A DNA stretch of 64,000 nt from Poindextera sp963719975 (GCA_963719975.1 CAVRED010000008.1:1-64000), one strand, 5' to 3'. Shown: positions 19,766 through 29,767, counted from the first letter of the stretch. Numbers and translations: made by a program. Notes: generated by a model not told the origin, from the letters alone.

Positions 19766-20419
19766 CTAGCCTTCCCAACCTTCGACGAACGGGAAGCGGC
19801 TAGCCCAAAAGCGGTCGAGACGCGGGTCGGCGTCGACGAGCCTGACCACCTCCGCCATCCTTGGCGCCTCGCGGTAGAAACGGCTGCGCTTATGGGCCCA
19901 CCGCGAGATGACGGCGACGTAGAGATCCAGCACGCTGATTTCTTCACCGACGATATAGGGGCTGGGCCGGACCTGGCTGTCCATCTTGCGCCAGCAACCG
20001 GCGATGCGCTCTGTGAGCTGGTCGAGCAGGTGACGCTCGGCCGCCTTGCCCTCGACGAGCAGCGAAGGCTCGTCGCCGATCCAGAACAACGCGTAGATCG
20101 CCGCCGAAACGAAGTTCATCCAGCGCAGGAACGCCGGCCGGCGAGCGTGTCCCGGCGGCGGCGCCAAGCGCGCGTTCGGGTAGGCGTCGGCCAGCCAGGT
20201 CAGCATCGCCGCGCTCTCGGTCATGATCTCCCCGTCCGGCAGGACCAGCGTCGGAATCTGGGCCATTGGATTGACCCGCGCCAGCGCCTTGGCGGCGCGC
20301 TTTGACTCCCACGGTTTGCCTTCGCGCACGACGTAAGTCGCACCGACCAACGTCAGAGCAGCTTCGACCGGCACCGAGCCGGTGCCTTGGGCGCCATAAA
20401 TGGTATACCGCTTCGCCAC
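19766..20419 (-). CDS. Glutathione S-transferase family protein
   Basis: 217 residues, cytoplasmic. The thioredoxin-like N-terminal domain has GTGSVPVEAALTLVGA and the cis-proline/glutathione-contact segment NPMAQIPTLVLPDG, then MTESAAMLTWLAD. It is followed by an all-helical domain with the N-capping box VGEEISVLDLYVAV. The catalytic residue is probably the Ser/Thr near the first turn (GTGS). It likely conjugates or reduces hydrophobic electrophiles. Intact and transcribed alone. Confidence 0.87.
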   Translation of the reverse strand: MAKRYTIYGAQGTGSVPVEAALTLVGATYVVREGKPWESKRAAKALARVNPMAQIPTLVLPDGEIMTESAAMLTWLADAYPNARLAPPPGHARRPAFLRWMNFVSAAIYALFWIGDEPSLLVEGKAAERHLLDQLTERIAGCWRKMDSQVRPSPYIVGEEISVLDLYVAVISRWAHKRSRFYREAPRMAEVVRLVDADPRLDRFWASRFPFVEGWEG

Positions 20420-20588
20420 CTACCCATCCGCCTTCCACCGCGGGAGCTGCGTGTCAACGTCGGGAGCCGACCTACACCGTCTGTCCGACATCCCCTTTGG
20501 GTCGGAGCAAACCCTAGCTGCCCGCCGCGGACATTTGTCCCGGTCCGATGTCACTTTCCGTCAACGACACTTCCGCGCCGGCGCCAGG

Positions 20589-21266
20589 ATGCGCTCGCCG
20601 TTCGCGGGGGCGCGAAATATCCAACGCTCATTGCTTATCGCTGCAGCCACGATCTTCGTTGTGGCCTGCAATCGTGGCGCCGCCCCCGCCGGCCACGGTC
20701 AGTCGGCCGCCAGCGCCGCCGAAGACAATTCCAGCGCGCTTCCCGATCCCTATTCGTGGGGTTACGTCGATGACACCGATCGCCTGACCCACGCGATGAC
20801 GCATATCGCGTGCGCCTCGTCGACGGATGTGGTCCAGTCAGGCGCCGGTCCGAGCAGCGTGTCGATCTGCGTTGATGTTCAGGAGAGCGGCGGTCCGGTG
20901 GCGCTTGAGTTTACGGCTCACCCAGCCGCCCTCACCTGCGCGGGAGAGGTCTGCTACTTCAGGGTCACGCTCGACCACGGGAAGCCCTGGGACGTCTATG
21001 CGGAGCGCACCGGTTCCTCGACCGCCAAGACCATCACAGATGTCGGCGGCCTAGTCCGTCAGATGGCCAGCGCACGCCAGATGCTGGTTGAGGGAGCATA
21101 CGACGGCTCGGACAGACCCCAGATCAGTTCGTTCCAGATGGGGGCGCTCGACCTAGCGAAGCTGCACGAGCCCCCTGCGCCGGCTGCAGCCGCCGAAGGC
21201 GCGAACACCACCACCGAAGCGGCGAGCGTCGCTCACAACGAGATCGACAGTTCATCCAAGAAATGA
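20589..21266 (+). CDS. Predicted lipoprotein of unknown function
   Basis: The start at 20589 gives MRSPFAGARNIQRSLLIAAATIF followed by VVAC, a lipobox-like cleavage site. An upstream GTG-type extension to 20400 is in frame but reads as non-coding-like. The mature ~200 residues contain YSWGYVDDTDRLTHAMTH, two CxxxxC-like pairs (TCAGEVCYF) and an alanine-rich tail ending DSSSKK. No family was recognised. The form suggests a periplasmic protein measuring or binding something together with the cytochrome c encoded next. Confidence 0.6.
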   Translation: MRSPFAGARNIQRSLLIAAATIFVVACNRGAAPAGHGQSAASAAEDNSSALPDPYSWGYVDDTDRLTHAMTHIACASSTDVVQSGAGPSSVSICVDVQESGGPVALEFTAHPAALTCAGEVCYFRVTLDHGKPWDVYAERTGSSTAKTITDVGGLVRQMASARQMLVEGAYDGSDRPQISSFQMGALDLAKLHEPPAPAAAAEGANTTTEAASVAHNEIDSSSKK

Positions 21267-21357
21267 TCGACGCCACTGACCCAGACACGTCGAAGTCTAG
21301 ATGCGCGCGCCCGCGAAAGGGCCCATGATCGGCCCTCGAGGCGGCCCGGAGGTCGGA

Positions 21358-21717
21358 ATGAAGCTTGCGATCATCGTCCCGGCGGCCATCGCGATCCTGT
21401 CGGCGACGGGCGCGCACGCCCAGGCGGTCTCGGCCGACGAGGGCCATCGGCTCGTCCAGCGCGACTGCGCCATGTGCCATGCCGTGGAGCGAACCGGCCC
21501 GAGCCCCAACCCCGCCGCGCCGCCCTTCCGCAACCTGCACCTTATCTATCCGCTCAATCAGATCGCCCAGGCCCTGGCCGAGGGAACCATCGCCAGCCAT
21601 CCGCCGATGCCGCCCTACCACCTCCGCGCCAGCGAGATCGCCGACATCGTCCGCTACCTTAACAGCATCCAGACCGACCAACAGTCGCAGAACGCGCGAC
21701 CCTCCAAACCGGCGTAG
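21358..21717 (+). CDS. Mono-haem c-type cytochrome
   Basis: 119 residues with a cleavable signal peptide (MKLAIIVPAAIAILSATGAHA). A single haem-binding CAMCH motif lies at mature position ~20, and the distal Met is probably in HPPMPPYHL. The final helix IADIVRYLNSIQ is the usual class I C-terminal helix. It should carry electrons in the periplasm. The ATG at 21358 has GGAGG 7 bases upstream, which excludes the longer in-frame start at 21301. Confidence 0.85.
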   Translation: MKLAIIVPAAIAILSATGAHAQAVSADEGHRLVQRDCAMCHAVERTGPSPNPAAPPFRNLHLIYPLNQIAQALAEGTIASHPPMPPYHLRASEIADIVRYLNSIQTDQQSQNARPSKPA

Positions 21718-21742
21718 GGCGAGCCCAGGACGGCCGCGCGTC

Positions 21743-22879
21743 CTAGGGGCCGACCCCGTACCCCGCGACCAGCTTCACCAAGTCCGCTTGCCGTTTGGTC
21801 TCGGTCTTTTCGTAGATGTGATGAAGATGGCTCTTGACCGTTTGATCCGAGATGCCGAGCACCGGGGCCACATCGGGCACGCCGCCGATCTCGACGATAG
21901 CGAAGAGGACCCGCAGCTCAGCCGGCGTCAGCTTGAACTCATTTGCGATCGCTTCGGGCGGTGACGGCAGATCGAGCCCGGCTTTCCGCACGAACATCGC
22001 GGTCGTCGCGGCATAGGAAACACCGGCCTTGCGGCGCGCGCCTGACGTCAGCGGCAAGAGGTGGGCGACGTAGCGCTCGCCGCTGCGCGCCATCAGCGGC
22101 GCCGCGATGCCGCGCTTGCCGACCGCCGCATCGCCGTGCTCGGCGGCCGCGAACGCCTCGTGCAGGAGCCCGTTGCCATCTGGATCGAAGGCGGCGATCC
22201 GGCCGCCCGCCGCGCGCAGCACGTCGGCCTCATTGACCAGCCGATGGCCTGAGACGTTGGCGTGGATGATGCGACCTGTCGCGTCGACGATGAACACGGC
22301 CGAGGCGAGTTGATCGAGCGTGTCGGCGAGCGCCGCCGCCTCAACGCGATGAAGGTCGATCACCTTGCCGATGAGCATCGCCCGACGCACGTGCGGCACG
22401 ACGAGCTCGAAGCGTTGGCGCATGCGCTCGTCGACGGGCCCTTCCTTGGCGTGCCGCATCGCGGTGAACAGCGCGCAGCTCGTACGGCCCTTCTCCAGAT
22501 TGGAGAACAGCCCGTCCAAAAGCTTCTGCGGCGCCAGCCACTCGCGGAAGAACCGCGTCTGAACGAACTCGTCGCACGCGATAACGTCCGGAACGGCGAC
22601 CGGCATCTCGAGGTCGAAGAAGACGACCCCGGGAAAGATCGGGTTGATCCGGCCGTACCCCTCCAAATAGGTCTGGAAATAGTGCTGCGCGCTGTCCTCT
22701 CGTCCCCACCAGAACAGCGCGTCGGTCGCTCGGCTGATCGAGTCCTGCGAGTGCAGGCTGGCGGACGCGGCGCCGATATAGCCGCAGACGCTCTCGATGG
22801 CGTCCGGCCACAGCGCCGGATCGAGCGACGCGTCATAGATGTCGCCAACGACGCGGGAGAACGCCTCCGCTTCGCGCAT
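21743..22879 (-). CDS. LuxR-type transcriptional regulator
   Basis: About 378 residues from the ATG at 22879. The C-terminus is a GerE/LuxR helix-turn-helix: LTPAELRVLFAIVEIGGVPDVAPVL, then GISDQTVKSHLHHIYEKTETKRQADL. The large N-terminal part contains a PAS-like section (ADTLDQLASAVFIVDATGRIIHAN) and no autoinducer-binding pattern. It is a common alphaproteobacterial layout for sensing unknown cytoplasmic signals. It is divergent from the flavoenzyme gene with 130 bp between, so it may regulate it. Confidence 0.85.
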   Translation of the reverse strand: MREAEAFSRVVGDIYDASLDPALWPDAIESVCGYIGAASASLHSQDSISRATDALFWWGREDSAQHYFQTYLEGYGRINPIFPGVVFFDLEMPVAVPDVIACDEFVQTRFFREWLAPQKLLDGLFSNLEKGRTSCALFTAMRHAKEGPVDERMRQRFELVVPHVRRAMLIGKVIDLHRVEAAALADTLDQLASAVFIVDATGRIIHANVSGHRLVNEADVLRAAGGRIAAFDPDGNGLLHEAFAAAEHGDAAVGKRGIAAPLMARSGERYVAHLLPLTSGARRKAGVSYAATTAMFVRKAGLDLPSPPEAIANEFKLTPAELRVLFAIVEIGGVPDVAPVLGISDQTVKSHLHHIYEKTETKRQADLVKLVAGYGVGP

Positions 22880-23009
22880 GCCGATGGCTCCGGCCCGGCT
22901 ATCCTCGCGGAAAGTTAGCACGCGCCGGAAACGATCTCCATCGATCGGGTGATGCGGCCGCCGCCGACGGCCCGGCATTCTCGCGCCTCCAACGCCCAGG
23001 AGGACGACG

Positions 23010-24401
23010 GTGAGCAACAAGGCCACAACGCAATTTCGTGAAGAGCTGCGCGGGACGCTGATCGCGCGCGGCGACGCGGACTATGACGAGGCGCGCAAGC
23101 TCTACAACGGCATGATCGACAAGCGGCCGTCGCTGATCGCGCGCTGCGCCGATGTCGCCGACGTGATCACGGCCGTGAACTTCGGCCGCGAAAACGACCT
23201 GCTCATCGCGATCCGCGGCGGCGGCCACAACGGGCCCGGGCTGGGCAGCGTCAACGATGGGCTGGTGATCGACCTGTCGCTGATGCAAGGGCGTGCGCGT
23301 CGATCCCGATCGCACCGCACCGCGCGGGTCGGCGCGGGCTGCACGCAGGGCGACGTGGACCATGCCACCCACGCGTTCGGGCTGGCGGTGCCGGCCGGCA
23401 TCATCTCGACCACCGGCATCGCCGGGCTCACGCTGGGCGGCGGCCACGGCTATCTGTCGCGCAAGTACGGCCTGACCATCGACAATCTGCTCGAGGCGGA
23501 CGTCGTGCTGGCCGACGGCAGGTTCGTGACCGTCGAGCAGGGACCAGCAACGCCGATCTGTTCTGGGCGCTGCGCGGCGGCGGCGGCAACTTCGGCGTCG
23601 TCACCAGCTTCCTGTTCCAGCCTGCATCCGGTCAGCATGGTCTTCGCCGGCCCGATCGCCTGGGACTAGCCAGCACGCGCGGACAATCATGCAGCGCTAC
23701 CGCGAGTTCCTGCCGGCAGCGCCGGAGGAGCTCGGCGTCTTCCTCGGGCTCAAGACGGTCCTCTCCAGCGCGCCGTTCCCGAAGGAGCTGTGGGGCAAGC
23801 GGATGTGCCTCTTGATGTGCTGCTACACCGGGCCGGCGGAGGAGGGCGGCAAGGCTTTGGCGCCGCTGCTCGACGCGCTGCCGCCGCCCTGGTTCAACTG
23901 GATGGGCACGATGCCCTATCCGGCGGTGCAGAGCATGTTCGACGGGCTCTATCCCAAGGGCATGCAGTGGTACTGGCGGGGCGACTTCGTCAAGGCGCTG
24001 CCGGACGCGGCGATCGACGCTCATCTCGCGCAGGCCGGCAAGACGCCGAGCGAGCTGTCGCTCATGCACCTCTATCCGATCGACGGCGCCGTCCATCGCG
24101 TCAAGGCACGGCGATACGGCCTGGAACTGCCGCGACGCGACCTGGTCGATGGTCATCGCCGGCATCGATCCCGAATCCGCAGAAGGCGGGGCCGATCACG
24201 CGCTGGGCCAAGGCCTATTGGGACGCCGTGCATCCGTTCGATCTCGGCGGCGCCTACCCCAATTTCATGATGGACGACGAGGGCGACGCTCGGCTCAAGG
24301 CGACCTACGGCGACAACTATGCGCGCCTGGCCGCGGTGAAGAGCAAGTACGATCCCGCGAACCTGTTTCGCGTCAACCAGAATATCGAACCGGCCGCCTG
24401 A
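23010..24401 (+). CDS. FAD-linked oxidoreductase (berberine-bridge type), frameshifted
   Basis: The reconstructed ~460-residue enzyme has an FAD-binding PCMH domain with RGGGHNGPGLGSV, where the His usually binds FAD covalently, and GIISTTGIAGLTLGGGHGYLSRKYG. It ends with the BBE segment YPNFMMDDEGDARLKATYG and YDPANLFRVNQNI. It oxidises alcohols, sugars or phenolic compounds using oxygen. Frame changes occur near 23295, 23545, 23665 and 24140. A premature TAG (23667-23669) results from one of them. It diverges from the LuxR gene. Confidence 0.78.
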
Positions 24402-24427
24402 CCCCGTGCGGGGCGTTCGTAGCGCTC

Positions 24428-24664
24428 TCAGGTGACCACGTAGACGTTGTGCAAACCGTGCTGGTCCCCGTAAGCTTTCGCTCTATCGATCGCCACTGTC
24501 CGATCGGCATCCGAGATCGGATAAGCTGAAAGGGGCTCGCCTCTTTGATAGCCGGCCTCAGAGGTGGTCACGTAGAAGCCGCCAGTCACGTCACGCGCGA
24601 CGATCAGGCAACTCTCGCCTTTCGGGGGGTCTTGGCCCACGTCCAGATGGATCAGGTTAGTCAT
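24428..24664 (-). CDS. Small protein of unknown function (78 aa)
   Basis: The start MTNLIHLDVGQ at 24664 has an AGGAG site 7 bases upstream. The product has a beta-rich core (GGFYVTTSEAGYQRGEPLSAYPIS) and an end IDRAKAYGDQHGLHNVYVVT. It contains no membrane segment or known motif. A degraded stretch at 25032 ends with a similar GLQNIAYVDL, so it may belong to a small local family. It lies next to another tiny gene in the same direction. Confidence 0.55.
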   Translation of the reverse strand: MTNLIHLDVGQDPPKGESCLIVARDVTGGFYVTTSEAGYQRGEPLSAYPISDADRTVAIDRAKAYGDQHGLHNVYVVT

Positions 24665-24703
24665 GGTCGCTCCTTTCCTGAGCGTCACCGCGGCGCTTCC
24701 GGC

Positions 24704-24943
24704 TCAAACGTCTAAGAACACATGTCGTTCGGTGATGGCGTCCGGATCGGCGCAATCACCGTCCCGCTGGTCGGGGGCGTCTGTGAGCTTGCCGATCACA
24801 GCCGGCCCGAGCCTCTTGGCCCGCTCCTCCGCCATGAGCGACTGCAACATCTTGCGCCGGGCGCCATTGGGAGTGATCGAAAGTTCCTGCTCGTAGCGTC
24901 GAACATTTTCTTTGCTGACGAACTCGGTCTGAGAAAGAGACAT
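24704..24943 (-). CDS. Small charged helical protein (79 aa)
   Basis: MSLSQTEFVSKENVRRYEQEL followed by a basic helix (NGARRKMLQSLMAEERAKRLG). Short proteins of this form (ENVRRF...RKTLxxLLAEE) are common and uncharacterised in Alphaproteobacteria. A GGTGG-type site precedes the ATG. It is probably cotranscribed with the 78-residue gene 39 bp downstream. Confidence 0.6.
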   Translation of the reverse strand: MSLSQTEFVSKENVRRYEQELSITPNGARRKMLQSLMAEERAKRLGPAVIGKLTDAPDQRDGDCADPDAITERHVFLDV

Positions 24944-25031
24944 TGCAAGCCACCTTTCGGGTCGCCGCCACGGGTTTATCTACCTGGTCAAGTCTCGGAG
25001 GAGGATTTGGTTCCCGGTAATTTGTCTTAAT

Positions 25032-25118
25032 TCAGAGGTCGACGTAGGCGATATTCTGCAAACCCGTTGCGGACTGTCCCAATGACCGGCTCAGAGTTGG
25101 TGCGATGGCGCCGATTTA
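25032..25118 (-). pseudogene. Possible remnant of a small gene like that at 24428
   Basis: A short minus-strand frame without a start ends GLQNIAYVDL and a stop. This matches the end of the neighbouring 78-residue protein (GLHNVYVVT). The similarity covers only about ten residues, so the call is weak. The remainder of the 24944-25364 spacer holds only the terminator-like hairpin. Confidence 0.22.
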
Positions 25119-25195
25119 CGGCAGGGTCTTCCCGCGTCGCGGGGTCGATGGCGCACGTTGTGTCCCAGTCCGAGACCGACATGCGGGTGACATGA

Positions 25196-25231
25196 AGAGC
25201 CCTCCGAGAGCGGGGCTCTTCGGAGGGCTCT
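25196..25231 (-). terminator. Hairpin downstream of the bkd operon
   Basis: AGAGCCCTCCGA (25196-25207) pairs perfectly with TCGGAGGGCTCT (25220-25231), and the loop holds a second small GAGC/GCTC pairing. It lies about 135 bp past the E2 stop on the minus strand. There is no T-run, so it could be an mRNA-stabilising end or a Rho-assisted terminator. Confidence 0.5.
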
Positions 25232-25364
25232 GAGGCGGCGTGGTGGGCCGGGGGGCTGGCCCGCCGCCTGCCTGAGTCAAAGGCATGCCCGCCCAATTGG
25301 TTCCACTACGGCGATGGGTCTTCCCTGCGGGTGCGAACAACCGGGGCGCGTCGGCGAGGGCGCA

Positions 25365-26541
25365 TCAGCCCATGAACAGCAGCGCCGGGTGCTCCAGCCT
25401 GGCCTTCACCGCCTGGATGAAGGCGGCGGCGTCGTAGCCGTCGACGACGCGGTGGTCGAACGAGGCGGAGACGTTCATCATCTTGCGCACGTGGACCTGC
25501 CCGTCGCGGACGACCGGGCGATCGACGATCTTGTTCGGGCCGACGATGGCGACCTCGGGCGCATTGATGATCGGCGTCGTCGCGATCGCCGCCGAGCAGG
25601 CCGAGGCTGGTCAGCGTGATGGTCGAGCCGGAGAGCTCCTCGCGCGTGGCCTTGCCGGCGCGCGCGGCGGCGGCGAGGCGGCCGATCTCGGCCGCGAGGT
25701 CCCAGAGGTCGCGGCGCCTCGGCGTGGCGGACGACCGGGACCATCAGCCCATCGTCGGTCTGCACCGCGACGCCCATGTGCACGGGCGCCATGGCGGTGC
25801 ACGACGCCCGCCTCGTCGTCGTAGGTGGCGTTGATCTGCGGGAAGTCCGGCAGCACGCGGACGAGGGCGGTGATGAGGAAGGGCGGCAGGCTGAGGCGGC
25901 TCGCGGGCCGCGTCGCATTCAGGTGCGCGCGCAACGCCTCGAGCTCGGTGACGTCCACCTCCTCGACGTAGGCGAAGTGCGGGATGCGCCGGTAGGAGTC
26001 CATCATCCGCTCGGCGATCCGCCGGCGGAGCCCGATCACCTTGACGTCGGTCACGCCCTCGCGCCGGGCCAGCGTCGGCGACCTGCGCGGCGGCGAAGTC
26101 GGCGTCGACGCACCCGCCCTTCCGGCCCCGACCCCTGCACCGCGGCCAGGTCGACGCCGGCCTCTTTCGCGCGCCGCCGCGTGGCCGGCGAGGCGAGCGG
26201 CTTGGCGGCCGGCGGCGCGGCGCGCTGGGCGGCCGGCAGCGGCGGCCTTGGCCACGAGCGGGCGCGGCGCTTCGCGCGTCGCCTCGGCCGGCGCGGCGGC
26301 CTCGGTCTCCAGCACCACCAGCGCCTCGCCGACGGCGAGCTCCTGGCCCTCCTCGCCGCCGCGCTCGACGACGACGCCGGCTGACGGGCGAGGTGAGCTC
26401 GACCGTGGCCTTGTCGGTCATGACGTCGACCAGCGGCGCCTCTTCCTCGACGTGGTCGCCGATCGCGACGTGCCACTCGACGATCTCGGCCTCGGCGATG
26501 CCCTCGCCGACGTCCGGCAGGCGGAAGACGTAGCGCGCCAT
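25365..26541 (-). CDS. bkdB: Branched-chain 2-oxoacid dehydrogenase E2 (lipoyl acyltransferase), frameshifted
   Basis: The N-terminus MARYVFRLPDVGEGIAEAEI leads into a lipoyl domain with the lipoyl-lysine motif VMTDKATVEL. The middle (TDVKVIGLRRRIAERMMDSY, then IPHFAYVEEVDVTEL) opens the catalytic acyltransferase domain. The end (MGVAVQTDDGLMVPVV, VSASFDHRVVDGYDAAAFI, LLFMG) carries the active-site His-Asp DHRVVDG. Many frame changes between ~26395 and 25560 break it; read together the normal ~390 residues are present. It transfers the acyl group to CoA at the core of the complex. Five bases separate it from the E1beta stop. E3 is not encoded here. Confidence 0.85.
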
Positions 26542-26546
26542 CGCCT

Positions 26547-27564
26547 CTAGGCCTCCAGAACCCTGTGCATCGCCGCGGCGACCCGCGCCGGCCCGGGGAA
26601 ATAGTCCCACTCGAAGGCGTGCGGATAGGGCGTGTCCCAGCCGGTCACCCGCTCGATCGGGCGCCTCGAGATGGTAGAAGCAGCGCTCCTGCACCAGCGC
26701 CGAGAGCTCGGCGCCGAAGCCGGAGGTGCGCGTGGCCTCGTGCACGATCACGCAGCGGCCGGTCTTCTTCACCGAGGCCTCGATGGCGTCGATGTCGACC
26801 GGCACCAGCGTGCGCAGGTCGATGATCTCGGCGTCGATCGCCGGTCTCTTCCGCCGCCGCCAGCGCCACGTGCACCATGGCGCCGTAGGCGAGCACGCTG
26901 ACCGCCGCGCCCGGCCGCGCGATCGCCGCCTGGCCGAGCGGGACGGTGTAGTGGTCGTCGGGGACCTCGCGCCGCCGGGTGGCCGGCCCAGGACTTCACC
27001 GGCCGTTCGTGGTGGCCGTCGAACGGGCCGTTGTAGAGCCGCTTGGGCTCGAGGAAGATCACCGGATCGTCGTACTCGATGGCCGCGATCAACAGGCCCT
27101 TGGCGTCGTAGCGGGGTGGACGGGATCACGGTGACCAGCCCGGCGACGTGGGTGAACAGCGCTTCGGGGCTCTGGCTGTGGGTCTGGCCGCCGAAGATGC
27201 CGCCGCCGTAGGGCGCGCGGATGGTGATCGGCGCGGTGAAGTCGCCGGCCGAGCGGTAGCGCAGCCGCGCCGCCTCGGAGACGAGCTGGTCGTAGGCCGG
27301 ATAGATGTAGTCGGCGAACTGGATCTCGACGACGGGCCTGAGGCCATAGGCGCCCATGCCGATGGCGACGCCGACGATGCCCGCCTCGCCGATCGGCGTG
27401 TCGAAGCAGCGGGTGACGCCGTGCTTCTTCTGCAGGCCCTCGGTCGCGCGGAAGACGCCGCCGAAGTAGCCGACGTCCTCGCCGAACACGAGCACGTCCG
27501 GATCGCGGCCGAGCATGACGTCCATCGCCGAGTTCAGCGCCTGGATCATGGTCATCTGGGTCAT
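26547..27564 (-). CDS. bkdA2: Branched-chain 2-oxoacid dehydrogenase E1 beta subunit, frameshifted
   Basis: About 338 residues. MTQMTMIQALNSAMDVML opens the protein; then come FGEDVGYFGGVFRATEGL, the TPP/E1beta signature EIQFADYIYPAYDQ and GGGIFGGQTHSQSPEAL, and late VHEATRTSGFGAELSAL. With E1alpha it decarboxylates 2-oxoacids from Leu, Ile and Val using thiamine diphosphate. Frame changes occur near 27110, 26985, 26845 and 26650. The start overlaps the E1alpha stop by four bases (ATGA), showing coupling. Confidence 0.87.
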
Positions 27565-28807
27565 GGCGCCTCGCCGCCCATCGCCTTGCCCTGCTCGGCG
27601 AGGTGCCAGGGCATGTCGCGCATAGACGTCGCTGAACATCGCATCGGCCTTGGCCGCGGGATCCGCCTGAGCGAGGGAGCCCTCGGCCTCCGCCTCGCGC
27701 TGGGCCATGCGCACCTCGCCGTCGAGCTCGGCCGCGAGCGCCTTGTGCTGCTCTTCGCTCCACTCGCCGAGCGCGATCAGGTGGTCCTTGAGCCGCACGA
27801 TGGGATCGCCGAGCGGCCAGGCCTTGGCCTCGTCGGCCGGCCGGTAGCGGGTGGGATCGTCGCTCGTCGAATGGCTCTCGGCCCGATAGGTGAAGAGCTC
27901 GATCAGCGTCGCGCCGAGGTTGGCGCGGGCGCGCTCGGCCGCCCAGGCCGTCGCCGCGTAGACCGCCAGAAGATCGTTCCCGTCGACGCGCAGCGCCGGC
28001 AGGCCATAGCCGATGGCGCGCGCGGCGAAGGTGGTGCGCTCGCCGCCGGCCAGGCCCTGGAACGACGAGATGGCCCACTGGTTGTTGACGATGTTGAGGA
28101 TGACCGGCGCCCGATAGACCGACGCGAAGGTCAGCGCCTCGTGGAAGTCGGACTCGGCCGTCGCGCCGTCGCCGATCCAGGCCGCGGCGATCGTCGTCGC
28201 CGCCGCGATAGGCCGAGGCCATCGCCCATCCCACCGCCTGGCTGTACTGGGTGCCGAGGTTGCCGGAGACGGTGAAGAAGCCGTGCTCGCGGCTGGAGTA
28301 GAGGCAGGGCAGCTGGCGGCCGCGCATCGGATCGCGGCGGTCGGAGTAGACCTGGTCGATCATCTTCCGCACCGGATAGCCGCGCGCGATGAGCAGGCCC
28401 TGCTGGCGATAGGTGGGAAAGCCCATGTCGCCGGGCCGAAGCGCCAGCGCCTGGCCGGCGGCGATCGCCTCCTCGCCGGCCGACTTGGCGTAGAAGGTGA
28501 CCTTGCCCTGCCGCTGGGCGCGGTACATGCGGTCGTCCAGCGCCCGAGTCATCAGCATGGTGCGCAGGCCGATGCGCAGCTGCTCGGGATCGAGCTTGGG
28601 GTCCCAGGCGCCGACCGCCGCGCCGGTGTTGTCGAGCACGCGGATCAGGCCATAGGCCAGGTCGCGGATCTCGCTCGCGTCGACATCGATCGGCGGCCGC
28701 TCGACGCCGCCGGCCGGCGGCGGGCGCACGTTGGAAAAGTCGGCCGGATCGCCCGGACGACGGGAAGGCTGCGGGATGTAGAGACTAAGTCGAGGCTGCT
28801 CGCTCAT
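27561..28807 (-). CDS. bkdA1: Branched-chain 2-oxoacid dehydrogenase E1 alpha subunit, frameshifted
   Basis: About 415 residues. The segment YRAQRQGKVTFYAKSAGEEA is typical of the 2-oxoisovalerate E1alpha family. A TPP-binding region IGDGATAESDFHEAL with the following NNQWAIS is seen in a second frame after a frame change near 28205. It then shows YRAESHSTSDDPTRYRP, the phosphorylation-loop region. It is the first gene of the bkd operon. The SDR gene upstream is in the same direction, 66 bp away. Confidence 0.88.
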
Positions 28808-28873
28808 GGGCTCCAGGCGGATAGGCGGCCGCTCAAGCCGCCGTTCCCTACACCCGCGCGCTTCGAGTCGCCA

Positions 28874-29767
28874 TCAGACCGTCCGCATCGCCCTGTCCTT
28901 CTCGTTGGCGCCGCGGATCTGAGCGCGCGCCTGCTCCCACTGGTCGTCGGTCCAGTTGCGCAGCGTCGAGAAACCGCCGCCGCCGGCGAGATAGGCGCCC
29001 CCGTCGATCGCGATGGTCTGGCCGTTGATGTAGTCGGCCCCCGGCCCCATCAGCAGCACCGCGAGGTTGGCGAGCTCGGGCATCCGCCCGACCCTGCCCA
29101 TCGGGTTGCCGGGGCTGGACTCGCCGCGGCCGCCACCCGGATTGAGCCTGGCCCAGGCGCCCTCGGTCGGGAACGGGCCCGGCGCGATGGCGTTCAGGCG
29201 GATGTTCTTCGGACCCCACTCGACGGCCAGCGACTGGGTCATGACGTTCAGGCCGGCTTTCGACATGGCCGAGGGCACCGTGTAGGGCCCGCCATGCCAG
29301 ATCCAGGTGGTGAGGATGGAGAGCACCGAGCCGGGTTTCTTCTCGGCGATCCAGCGCTTGCCGCAGTCCAGCGTCACGAAGAAGGAGCCGCGGAAGACGA
29401 TGTTGGCGATGGCGTCGAACGCGCGGCTGGACAGATCTTCCGTGCGGCTGATGAAGTTGCCGGCGGCGTTGTTGACCAGGCCCGTGAGCGCCCCGCCGTC
29501 CGACCAGATGTGGTCGAGGGTCTCGGTGATCGCTTCCGGCACGCGGATGTCGCAAGCCTGGGCGACAACCTTGCCGCCGTGGGCGTCCATCAGCGCCTTG
29601 GCGGTGTCTTCAAGCACCCCGCCGCGTCGGCCCCAGATGTAGACCTCGGCGCCGAGCATCAGGAAGGCCTCGGCCATCTCCTTGCCAAGGCCGGTGCCGC
29701 CGCCGGTGACCAGAATGCGCTGGCCCTTCATCAGGCCGGGTCTGAACATCAAGTCGTCGAGCTGCAT
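28874..29767 (-). CDS. SDR-family reductase, 2,4-dienoyl-CoA reductase type
   Basis: 297 residues from the ATG at 29767, which has GGGAG upstream. The cofactor site is TGGGTGLG and the NNAAGNF motif is present. At the usual YxxxK site it reads VPSAMSKAG, with Ser in place of Tyr. Together with the following GPFPTEGAWARLNP this is the arrangement of the DECR family of dienoyl-CoA reductases rather than a broken SDR. It would reduce dienoyl-CoA from unsaturated fatty acids with NADPH. Just upstream of the bkd operon and codirectional, it may share its promoter. Confidence 0.8.
   Translation of the reverse strand: MQLDDLMFRPGLMKGQRILVTGGGTGLGKEMAEAFLMLGAEVYIWGRRGGVLEDTAKALMDAHGGKVVAQACDIRVPEAITETLDHIWSDGGALTGLVNNAAGNFISRTEDLSSRAFDAIANIVFRGSFFVTLDCGKRWIAEKKPGSVLSILTTWIWHGGPYTVPSAMSKAGLNVMTQSLAVEWGPKNIRLNAIAPGPFPTEGAWARLNPGGGRGESSPGNPMGRVGRMPELANLAVLLMGPGADYINGQTIAIDGGAYLAGGGGFSTLRNWTDDQWEQARAQIRGANEKDRAMRTV

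Noticed and set aside
20400..20588. N-terminal extension of the lipoprotein at 20589
   Set aside because: The extension would bury the signal peptide and lipobox inside the protein and reads like spacer sequence.
21301..21357. Longer start for the cytochrome c
   Set aside because: The ATG at 21358 has a proper ribosome-binding site and puts the signal peptide at the N-terminus.
28874..29767. SDR pseudogene, because the catalytic Tyr is missing from YxxxK
   Set aside because: The surrounding residues match the dienoyl-CoA reductase family, which uses a different active-site layout, and the frame is intact.
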